64,000 bases of DNA from contig CAUYLG010038508.1 of assembly GCA_963573385.1 (NCBI GenBank), positions 1 to 64,000 of the forward strand, in the 5' to 3' direction. Below are positions 55,405 through 64,000 of the stretch, one piece after another. Both the position numbers and the translations under genes were made by a program. The DNA comes from Cacajao melanocephalus (lineage: Eukaryota; Chordata; Mammalia; Primates; Pitheciidae). Below the pieces are notes generated by a model. The model worked only from the letters and a program-made list of their open reading frames with translations, was not told the origin of the DNA and searched no databases. Numbering within the stretch: position 1 is the first letter of the stretch; each line of letters opens with the position of its first letter.

Positions 55405-55505
55405 GTATGTGGAAAGGGAGAAGGATTTTTTAAAAAAATTGGTTCATGTGATTGTGGAGGCTTGGTAAGTCCAAAATCTGCAGAGGTGACAGATTATTTT
55501 GGGGG
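55311..55505 (-). repeat. Ancient interspersed repeat (copy B, antisense) with (GT)n
   Basis: Starts actagtcagattcttcagag and continues ttggttcatgtgattgtgga; a (GT)16 tract at 55369-55401 has grown inside it. Confidence 0.6.
55369..55401. repeat. (GT)n microsatellite
   Basis: About 16 uninterrupted GT units. Confidence 0.97.
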
Positions 55506-55569
55506 TTGCAATTATATTTTAGCAAATAGGTGAATTTGCAAATAGTGAACCAGAGAATTGCAGAGATCG

Positions 55570-56428
55570 GATGATGGAGGGTCGTCTGCTTCACTAAGAG
55601 CCCACTCAACTAGTATTAACCGTTACCACCGGTTTCCCTGGTGCTCTTCCGCTCTTCCAGGGTCCACTGTACATTACATGGATTTGTCATGCCTCCTTGG
55701 TGTCCTCTGGTCCGAGACATTTTCTCAGACCTTCTTGTTTTGATGACCAATACAGTTTAGAGGAGTACTGGTCATGTGTTTTGTGGAATGCCTCTCCACT
55801 GGGGTTCGCCTGTATTTTCATCATGGTGAGACTGGGGTTGTGGGCTTGGTGGGGAAGGCCACAGAGGGGAAGTGCGGTTCTCATCACCTCATCGCAAGGG
55901 TGCATGTCAATATGACTCATGGCGGATGGTGCCAGCCTTCACCACCTGGCTCTGGGAGTGCTTGTCAGGTTCCCCCCGTGAAGTCATCCCCTGCTTCCAC
56001 ACTGCACTCTTGGAGCCAAGCCCCACTCAAGTTGGGAGAGGAAGGTATGATGCCCGCCTCCTGGAAAGGGGAAATACACATCACTGGTATGGAGTCGTTC
56101 TGTAGGAAATTCACCTCTTCTTTCCCATTTGTTTGTTTGTTTCTCTCAGTATGGGCTCATAGAAATTTATTTTGTACTTTAGTTATAATGTGATAGCGCA
56201 TGACTTGATATGTTACTCAGGTTGTTCCAGCTTTGGCCATTTGGGGCTCTTGCGTGTTGGCTCCTGTGACGTGCTTTCATTCTTTTGTTGTTTTTTTATT
56301 TTTTAGCACTTTCCTACAGTCTGGCAGTAAAAGATGCTCCAGGTACATTTCGTATTTCCCTGCCCGAGCCCCAGAATCAGCCACTTCTCCAAGGAGCCCT
56401 GGTCCCTCTGTTGGAGAATGGCATTTGG
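55570..56428 (+). other. Unassigned intron sequence
   Basis: GC slightly higher. The 139-codon frame at 55774-56193 has no recognised domain and overlaps other frames. Confidence 0.35.
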
Positions 56429-56780
56429 TGTGGTCTGAATGTTTGTATCCCCCAAAATGCATAGGTTGAAATCTCTCTCCAATGAAGTGGCACTAAGGGT
56501 GGGGCCTTTAGGAGGCGATTAGGTCATGATTGCAGAGCCCTTGTGAATAAAAGAGAGCCTAGGGGGCTTGTTCACCCTTCTGGCCATGTGAAGACACAGC
56601 TGGAAGGCACCCAGACACTGAATCTGCTGCCACCTTCATCTTTCCCAGCCTTCAGACCTGTGGGAAATAGGTAATGGCAAAACCCGCAGTTACTTTTGCA
56701 CCAACCTAATACATTTCTATTGTTGATGAATCACCCGGTCTGTGGTATGTCGTTGTAGCAGCCCAGATGGACTAAGCGGT
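56429..56780 (+). mobile_element. MaLR (MLT1-like) LTR, sense
   Basis: Begins tgtggtctgaatgtttgtat and ends cccagatggactaagc, the MLT1 layout, interrupted by a half MADE1. Confidence 0.8.
56671..56709 (+). mobile_element. Half of a MADE1 mariner MITE
   Basis: taatggcaaaacccgcagtt then acttttgcaccaacctaa is the right arm of the 80-bp MADE1 palindrome. The left arm is absent. Confidence 0.88.
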
Positions 56781-57371
56781 GTTAGGAATCATGATCTAGG
56801 CACTGGAGATGCCTACTGCTCCTGGAGAAGCTCTGTGGTTAAAGAGATGACATAGTTGTATGTATATGTATCTGCAGAGCCAGGACACCGTTCTGATATG
56901 TACAACTTTCAGTGTACATGATACCCATGTAAAGCCAGGACTGCTCGTACTGGATGAATATGAAAGATGATGTGGAATTTTTACATATTATAGTGCCTAA
57001 TATTAAAATGAACTGGTTAATACTCCACCTAACATTTAAAAAAAAAAAACAGTTTAAGTAACTGAATGCTCTAAATGCTGAAAAAAAATAATTTAACTTA
57101 CAATTTATTATGTATCTATATGCACTTCCCAAAATTTGTCTCTAATTCGCACAAGGAAGACAATAGTATTAGCCTTGCTTTAGCTAACATCTTTTCAAAG
57201 CATTAAGTTACCAGCTCAGGATCGCATGGCTAGGGCAAGACAGAGCCAGCATTTGAAATCAGGTCAATTTTTAGAGGAGGTAAATGTTGCCTGTAATTTT
57301 TGGAATAATTTTGTATTTTATATTACTAATTAATTTTCAGAGGGTGATCACATCATCACATATACCAGCTT
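56781..57371 (+). other. Unassigned intron sequence, MIR-like at 57130-57270
   Basis: gcattaagttaccagctcag with the following gatcgcatggctagggcaag looks like antisense MIR. Confidence 0.4.
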
Positions 57372-57657
57372 TGTTTTTTTGAGACAGTGTCTTGCTTTGT
57401 CCACCCAGGCTGGAGTGCAGTGGCATTACCACGGCTTACTGAAGCCTCCGTCTCCTGGACTCTAACCAGTCCTCTCACTTCAGCCTCTCAAGTAGTTGGG
57501 ACTACAGATCTGTGTGAGCACACCAAGCTATTTAGAATTTTTTTTTTTTTTTGGAGAGACAGGTCTCACTATGGTGCTCAGGCTTGTCTTGAACTCCCAA
57601 GCTCAAGAAATCCTCCCCGCTTGGCCTCCCAAAGTGCTGAGCCACTGTGCCCAGCCT
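57372..57657 (-). mobile_element. Alu, antisense, old
   Basis: Diverged dimer with a retained mid poly-T run (57537-57552). Confidence 0.9.
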
Positions 57658-57884
57658 ATATCATTAATTTTATCCTAATGAATTCTCCAAAGAAGGCTAA
57701 GGCAGATCCTATTATTTCAGGAATTGAGGTTTCCAGTTTACTGACTGTCATTACTGGTCCCAGGGTCCTTGCCATTAAAATGTAAAACACTTAATAAGAT
57801 AGAGTTATATACTTTTCAATTCTCAATTAGGGTTTAAATAATCAAGGAAAGATGGAAAATCATATGGACTAAGTACAAGTAACA

Positions 57885-58090
57885 TTGTATTAGGTTTCTC
57901 TAGAGAAATAGCTAATAGGAGATCTATGTCTACCTCAAAATCTGTATCTATATATATCTGGATAGAGATTTATTACAAGGACTTAGCTGATTGATTATGG
58001 AGGCTGACCAGTCACAGGGTCTTCAAGGAGAAAGGCCAAGTTGGAGACCCAGGAGAGTCAGTGAAGTAGTTCCAATCCCAGCTGCCAGCG
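57885..58090 (-). repeat. Ancient interspersed repeat (copy C, antisense)
   Basis: tattaggtttctctagagaa mirrors the end of copy A at 42203-42755; it is cut by the next L1. Confidence 0.6.
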
Positions 58091-58350
58091 TCTGTTATTT
58101 TTGCCTTTTTATGAATATCTGTTCTGACTGGTGTGAGATGGTATCTCACTGTGGTTTTGAATTGCATTTCTCTAGTGATAGGTGATGTTGAACTTTGTTT
58201 TATGTGATTGTTGGCCACATATATGTCTTCTTTTGAAAAGTGTCTGTTCATGCCCTTTGCCTACTTGTTTATGGGGTTTTTTTTCTTGCAAATTTGTTTT
58301 TAAGTTTTTTAAAGATACTGGATATTAGACCTTTGTTGGATGCATGAAAT
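58090..58350 (-). mobile_element. L1 ORF2 3' fragment, antisense
   Basis: ggtgtgagatggtatctcac, gttcatgccctttgcctact and tggatattagacctttgttg are hallmark antisense L1 segments, less decayed than other L1 here. Confidence 0.88.
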
Positions 58351-59858
58351 ATAAGTGTAAAATACACACTGGATTTCAAAACTTAGTACACACTAATTTA
58401 AACTAATTATTATTTTTTATGTTAAAATGATTATATTTTAGCTATATTAGATTAAATAAAATATATCATTAAAATTAATTGTCCCTGTTTCTTTCACTTT
58501 ATAAATGTGGATCCTAGAAAATTTAAAATTGCATGTATTCACATCATATTTCTACTGGACAGTGGTGATCTAAATCCAATGTGAAGATTTTATCACTTTA
58601 ATCTTTAAGCAAGCAACATAGTTTTAGGTTTTGAAATTTGAGAGAAGAGAAAAATGAATTAAGGTACTGTTCAGGTTTTGAACAGAAGTCATAGGAAATA
58701 TAAAAATCAAGACTTGCTGGGTTTGTGAAACTGACCATCACAATCTCCCTGGGCAAAATTGAAAAATAGTCTCTGTGCAAAGATCAAATCCTAGGCAGCA
58801 GTAAAGGTGAAATCAAAGGTTTGTCTTATTAAGATGTCAGATTTAGGGGTATCTCATAGATCTTCTAGGATAAACAATAGGACTTTAAAAAAATCATAAG
58901 AGAATTGTCCCACATCTACCTCAAAGGTGGACCAAGGGACCATCTCAGAGAAGCCATTGTGGTTTGTGACTAATGGAAGGGGTGAACTCTGACAAAATTC
59001 AAAGAAAACCACCAGGTTCATAAGAGAACTATATTGGCAGAGTGATGGAAGCACCGCTGGCTTGAACTAAAAGGGACATAGATTTTTGGACCCCCTTCTC
59101 CAGCCTTCTCTGGAAGAAAGCAGGGAGGCTACTCAGTTGCAAACTTAGGCCATTTCTTATCCCTGAGGAAGTCTCAGAGGGTAGAAGCAAGAGCGCAGAG
59201 GACAGAGCTAAGGGCTGGGGAGAAGGCGGGGAGCAGAAGCGAGTCCTCCTCAAGGCACAGGCGGCACGGCCTGCTGCAGCCCGCGGTGGCTGCTGTGTGG
59301 CTCTGCTGCCCCTCCTGTTGGACAGGTGCCCATTGCTGCTGTCCTGGCTCTGTCTCACCGTTGTCGGCTGGGTGGGGGGAAGGTTGCTGCCTTCTCTCTT
59401 TAGTTCACAGGTCTTCAGATATAAAGGAAATACCCCAAGCAGAAGCCTCATCCACACGTGGAGGTGCTTTAGATGATGAAACTTCTGAGCATCTTGAGAG
59501 AGCTGGGTGGTGTATCATGCCTATGGAGCGGTGTAAATGACGTGTGGCCAGAGGAGGCTTATGGCAGATGAAAGAGGGCCATCGGTTCTTCCCATTGAGA
59601 GGGGGCGTCTGTTTTCCAACTCTTTCATTCTGGGACTGCTTTGATCGTGGAGTACAGTGGAGGAGACACTGCCGGGTGCAGCCTTGAATAGAGCTGGCAG
59701 CTCCTACCTTGCTTTCTTGGAGCCCTAAGCCGCCATGTAGAAATTCTGACTATTTCGCTGGAGGGGCTACTTGGAGAAGTGTGGAGGCTGCGTGAGAGAG
59801 GGTCCCTCTGAGGCCACGCTTCCAGCCACTCCCCACTGCGTGGTGTAGACACGTGAGT
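58351..59858 (+). other. Unassigned intron sequence
   Basis: AT-rich, then moderately GC-rich from 59160. A 142-codon minus frame (59029-59457) has no recognised domain. Confidence 0.35.
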
Positions 59859-60045
59859 GAAGCCTTCTTAGACCCTCCAGACCAGGCCACCCTCTACCTG
59901 TATACCACTGAGCCGCCCCACGTGGAGCAGGAGGATCTCTCAACCTGCCGGAATTCATGAATTCTGTGGCTTATGAGCATAGCAAAGTGACTGTGGATTT
60001 AATCTACCACATTTGGGGTGATTGGTTATGGGATAATAGATACCT
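59859..60045 (+). repeat. MaLR-like LTR 3' fragment (direct-repeat copy 1)
   Basis: gaagccttcttagaccctcc to about 59998 is repeated at 61399. The tail catttggggtgattggttat resembles a MaLR LTR end. Confidence 0.65.
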
Positions 60046-60054
60046 GGGACATAT

Positions 60055-60235
60055 TTACACACATACATCCTAGCTGTGTGACCTTGAACATATTACTTAA
60101 AGTCTCTGTCATCAGTATTTTCATCAACAAAATAGTGATAAATAGTATCTACCTACTATGGGTATTAAGTAATACATGTAAAATAATATATGTAAGAATA
60201 TATGTAAAATAATACATATAAAAGTAAAAGCAGCT
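60055..60235 (+). repeat. MIR SINE, sense
   Basis: ctagctgtgtgaccttgaac with attacttaaagtctctgtca is the MIR core. Confidence 0.75.
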
Positions 60236-60278
60236 AGCCTATGTTTGGATCTTAAATGACTTTGTGTTTGATTTTTAC

Positions 60279-60404
60279 TTTTTTTTTTGAGGCAGGGTCT
60301 TGCTCTGTTGCCCAGGCTGGTCTTGAACTCCTGGGATCTAGTGATCCTTCCACCTTGGCCTCCCAAAACAACTGTGGTTACAGGCGTGAGCCATCACACC
60401 AGGC
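60279..60404 (-). mobile_element. Partial Alu, antisense
   Basis: About 125 bp of Alu with its centre deleted. Confidence 0.82.
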
Positions 60405-60849
60405 TACTGTCTTTTGTTTCCCTGTCATGTGCATCTTCCTGCGCCTGGCAATATAAGTAATATCAGCTGGAGCTGGGGAGAGATAGCATGGGGAGAAATG
60501 CCAGATATAGGTGATGGGGAGGAAGGCAGCAAATCACACTGCCATGTATGTACCTATGTAACAATCTTGCATGTTCTTCACATGTACCCCAAAACCTAAA
60601 ATGCAATTAAATAAAAGAAAAAACAAGCTATACACAATAAAAAAAAAAAAAGTAATAGCAGCAGGGCAGGGTGGACTTCAGATACCATCAGTTTTCCTGA
60701 TAGATATGGATACACTTATACACATATCATATATATACATATATACATGTATCAGGATTTAAAATCTCACTGATTTTATAATTTACAAGCACTTACCACT
60801 TTTATAAAAGTGGGGAGGATCCCAGTGTCCTTAGTTCAACAGTGGACTA
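60405..60849 (+). other. Unassigned sequence, possibly L1 3' tail
   Basis: cttcacatgtaccccaaaac then ctaaaatgcaattaaataaa with an A-run (60641-60652) resembles the end of an L1 sense copy. Confidence 0.5.
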
Positions 60850-61150
60850 CTGTTTTTTTCATTTGTTTGTTTTTGAGACGCCCTCTGTTGCCCAGGCTGG
60901 AGTGCAATGGCGCCATCTCGGCTCACTGCATCCTCCGCGTCCTGGGTTGAAGTGATCCCTGTGCCTCAGGCTCCCGAGTAGCAGGGATTACAGGCACACA
61001 CCACCACACCCAGCTAATTTTTGTATTTTAGTAGAGACTGGGGTTTCGCCATGCTGGCGGGGCTGGTCTCGAACTCCTGATCTCAAGTGATCCACCCACC
61101 TCAGCCTCCCAAAGTGCTGGGATTACAGGCGTGAGCCACCCTGGCTGGAC
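60850..61150 (-). mobile_element. Alu, antisense
   Basis: Starts with a tttg-rich tail and ends gccaccctggctgg. Confidence 0.92.
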
Positions 61151-61398
61151 CACGGTTTTTGTTATTGGTAGTGGTTTCTTATCATGCTGGGGTGGTCCAT
61201 CAGAAATAAACTGGGCTTTTTACTAAAAACTCAGAAAGACATGATTTACTTCTGTAAACGCAGGCTATTGAGCAGGAGAAATAATTTAAGTACCTGTGGA
61301 AACTCAGATGGCCTCAGCTCGAGGGCTATGGCAGGACCGGGATGAAAGGTGTACCGGCACTCTGAACTAATAACTGCCATTACTAAAATCCCTGTCCT

Positions 61399-61580
61399 GA
61401 AGCCTTCTTAGACCCTCCAGGCCAGACTACCCTCCACCCATGTACCACTGAGCGACCCCACGTAGAGCAGAAGAATCACTCCACCTGCCGGTATTCCTGA
61501 ATTCTGTGCATTATGAGCATAACAAAATGACTTGATTACTTACATATGGGGTGGTTTGTTTTGCAGGAAAAGGCATGCCT
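61399..61580 (+). repeat. MaLR-like LTR 3' fragment (direct-repeat copy 2)
   Basis: Second copy of the sequence at 59859, same orientation, 1540 bp apart; tail tatggggtggtttgttttgc. Confidence 0.65.
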
Positions 61581-61899
61581 AGGGCAGTGCCCACCCTCTG
61601 AGACTAGGCTCAGAAAATGTAGTTCACCGCCGGGCCCTCACCCCTGCTTCCCTTAGCATTTGAAAACGACGGCTTGCCAGTTTCACCGGCTCACAGGAGA
61701 GTCCAGCTGCTCTGCTCCTGGTGTAATCCTGGGCCTCCAAAACGGAATCAAGCGCATGTTAATAACGCAAGCGGAGGCATGCTCCGCGTGTGCAGGAGGC
61801 GTACCGGGCTGTGTGAGCCGGCAGGGCAGGACGGGCGTGGAAGGGCCCAGGTCTTGAGTGTGCCTGCGTAGATCTAGCGTTCCTGTGGACAGAGTAACG

Positions 61900-62760
61900 G
61901 AGCTCGCATTGACCGGATCCAGGCTTCACTTTTTAAAACTCAGTCGCCCACTCCCCACCCCAGCCCGGCGTCCGCACCCTTTGATGGGGCGGGGGCAGGC
62001 GAGTTGGTCCTGTGGCTCTTCTTTCCTTCTTAAGTGAGTGAAATCCGATTTGGAAGAGGGAAGGGCAGCCAGCACCTGCCTGCATAGCCCCGGCCCCAGA
62101 GACCCCGGAAGGCATAGGGAGGCCGCGCTGTGCGCTGGGGAGTGGCCCTGGGTTGCGAAACCCGCCTGGCAGGGAGCTGGGAAGGCGCGCCCAGCGGGGA
62201 GCTGGGGTGGGCGGGCGCGGCCTGGATTAGCGCGTGGGGGCCGGGCCGGCGAGGGCGCAGCGCAGGGTGGAGGCGGAGGCGGCGCCGGGCGCGGGCGTGG
62301 GGAGGATCTGGAGAGGGAAGGAGCACGCAAGCCTCGCGGACCCCGGGCGCGCCCGGGCCGCCTGAGCTGGGCCAGTGGCGCGGTGGGCGCAGGCTCGGGC
62401 GAGCGGGGAGCCCCGGCCCGGGGGTTGCGGGGGCCGCGAGCGCGCGTGACCGGCCGTCCGCGTGGGCCCCGCGCGCGGTGCCTCTGCCTGACCGTGCCCG
62501 AGCCTAGCGCGGGGCCCGGCGCGGGTTCCGCGAGCACAGGCCTGGGGCTGATCGTGATCGGGTGAGTCTCATCCGCAGCGGGGCTCGCCTTCTGGCCGCT
62601 CCGGGGGCGACGTGCGCGGTGTCCTCTGCCCGGGGCCGGCTGCATCTGGCCCGGACTTCCCTGCAGGCACCTGGGAATCGTCCGGCCTGCCCGGCACGTT
62701 TCACGCCAAAGGGACTTGTCCCTCGCCGCGGCCGCGCCTGGGACTTGCTGGTCTCGGTCA
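61900..62760 (+). promoter_or_regulatory. Second CpG island, probable alternative FAM149A promoter
   Basis: A second sharply GC- and CpG-rich block lies in AT-rich intronic DNA. It carries ggggcggggg near 61987 and many gcg motifs, and no TATA box is visible. Strong donor-like cgg|gtgagt occurs on the plus strand at 62561/62562. Recalled human FAM149A gene models include a shorter form that starts well downstream of the long form; the position fits. It could instead drive an antisense transcript. Confidence 0.6.
62038..62561 (+). other. Putative alternative first exon ending at a gtgagt donor
   Basis: The plus strand is open from ATG 62038 to 62565, but open frames are common in GC-rich DNA. 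The predicted peptide is Arg, Gly and Ala rich with no recognised domain. The donor at 62562 is the main evidence that this is a first exon, more likely 5' UTR than coding. The 5' boundary is not known. Confidence 0.3.
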
Positions 62761-62769
62761 GGGGGGTGT

Positions 62770-63726
62770 GAGTGTTGCGTGTTGAGGAGCGGCTTCCCAT
62801 GGCCACCCTGGAGTGCCCCTGTGTGCCACCCTGTCCAGAAAACCAGCCTGCGCTTTAGAGTACAGTGCTTATGTCAACTAGGAATAGAAAATTTTGAAAG
62901 CTGCTGTCAGTGTTTGACGTTAGAATTTCTACAGAGCAGTGTGGCAGGGGTTTGCGGACTGTCAAGAAGCAACCTGAAAAAGTAACTCTTTCCCTGACAG
63001 CTGGAATGGAGTCATGGAGATTGGAACTCCCCCTTAACCTCCATGCACCAACAAATGAGTACGATATAGCTTAGTGTCTGCGCTTCAGTCCACCCTACGA
63101 AGCCCTGGGTCCTGTCCCCGCATCAACAGCCTTGCTGTATTTAGAGAGTATGGACGGGAACTAGCGTAAAACGTGCATGTCTACGTTTTACATAATAGAA
63201 GCTTCGTAGACATGCCACCCCATTCAAGTTTTGAGACACTTGTAGGATGCATCCGGTAAGTCGTGTACACCTTCTTAGACTGTGTAGGATATATACTAGT
63301 CCCTAATTTACATGGCGATTAAAGAGGTTCAACATTATTATGCCTGGAGGATCTGTACAATTCTTGGTTAGAAAACAGAGAAACCAAAGAACTAAAAGAA
63401 AATGTGAAAGAAAAAGAAAAGAAAGGGATTTTCTAGGCTTTGCTCTTAATTCATGACGTTAGTAACCTGTGGTCCTGGAGAGACATGCAGGTCAGTGGCC
63501 TGGGTCCCGGAAGAAACTCCATCCCTATCTTCTTTGTGCTCGTGGGTAGTCACAATGATATGGGCTTGAATTCCTGTTCATCTAGTTTGTTTGTGTGAAT
63601 TGTGTGGTCAATTTTGTATGTTATTACACCGACCTCTGATGCTCAAAAAATTGCTCAAAAGGAGACACAGAGGGGAAAGAGCAGAGAAGAAAAATGATGG
63701 AGAAATGGTGTGGAAGCAGGGGAGGC
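62770..63726 (+). other. Unassigned sequence after the second CpG island
   Basis: No gene or repeat recognised. Confidence 0.4.
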
Positions 63727-63727
63727 T

Positions 63728-64000
63728 TTTTTTTTTTAATTTTTTTATTTTTGGAGACAGAGTCTCACTCTTGTTGCCCAGGCTGGAGTATGGCGCAATC
63801 TCTGCTCACCACAACCTCTGCCTCCCGGGTTTAAGCAATTCTCCTGCCTGTCTCCCAAGTAGCTGGGTTACAGGCATGCACCACCGTGCCTGGCTAATTT
63901 TTGTATTTTTAGTAGAGATGGGGTTTCTCCATGTTGGTCAGGCTCGTCTTGAACTCCCGACCTCAGGTGATCCGCCTGCCTCAGCCTTCCAAAGTGCTGA
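63728..64000 (-). mobile_element. Alu, antisense, cut by window end
   Basis: Poly-T start followed by nearly the whole Alu; the last few bases lie outside. Confidence 0.9.

Noticed and set aside
61926..62645. 239-codon minus-strand open frame in the second CpG island
   Set aside because: Pro/Arg/Ala-rich by-product of GC content with no domain; splice-site evidence favours the plus strand.

Overview
This is nuclear genomic DNA from an anthropoid primate. It contains about thirty Alu copies, decayed L1, MIR, L2-like, LTR and DNA-transposon relics, GT-AG introns and two CpG islands. The gene content (TLR3 followed by FAM149A on the same strand) matches the human 4q35 neighbourhood. The TLR3 protein is full length, but its large exon differs from the human protein, as I recall it, at roughly one residue in twenty. 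That is more than I would expect for an ape or Old World monkey, so a New World monkey is my best guess (inference).

Region by region. 1-3662 is upstream DNA or the end of TLR3 intron 1, filled with an LTR-like end, an old L1, a Tigger-type DNA transposon split by an Alu, and two more Alus. 3663-12180 carries the four coding exons of TLR3 and its 3' UTR; the reading frame is open and gives 904 residues, the human length. 12180-27600 is intergenic and packed with Alus, plus two LTRs of one ERV family in opposite orientations. 27640-28990 is a CpG island holding the first coding exon of FAM149A, which ends at a clean GTGAGT donor. 28916-64000 is read as FAM149A intron. It holds a retroposed 5S rRNA copy, a 10.6 kb Alu-free stretch, a long TG-rich tandem repeat, L1 and MaLR-like LTR fragments, and near the end a second CpG island (61900-62760) that is probably an internal alternative promoter.

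TLR3 is the endosomal double-stranded RNA sensor that signals through TRIF. FAM149A encodes a poorly characterised protein. Nothing in the sequence links the two beyond shared synteny. I see no CRISPR array, operon or unfamiliar multi-gene system. The points of interest are lineage changes in TLR3, the 5S retrocopy, nested mobile elements, a perfect hairpin in otherwise plain sequence, and the second FAM149A island.
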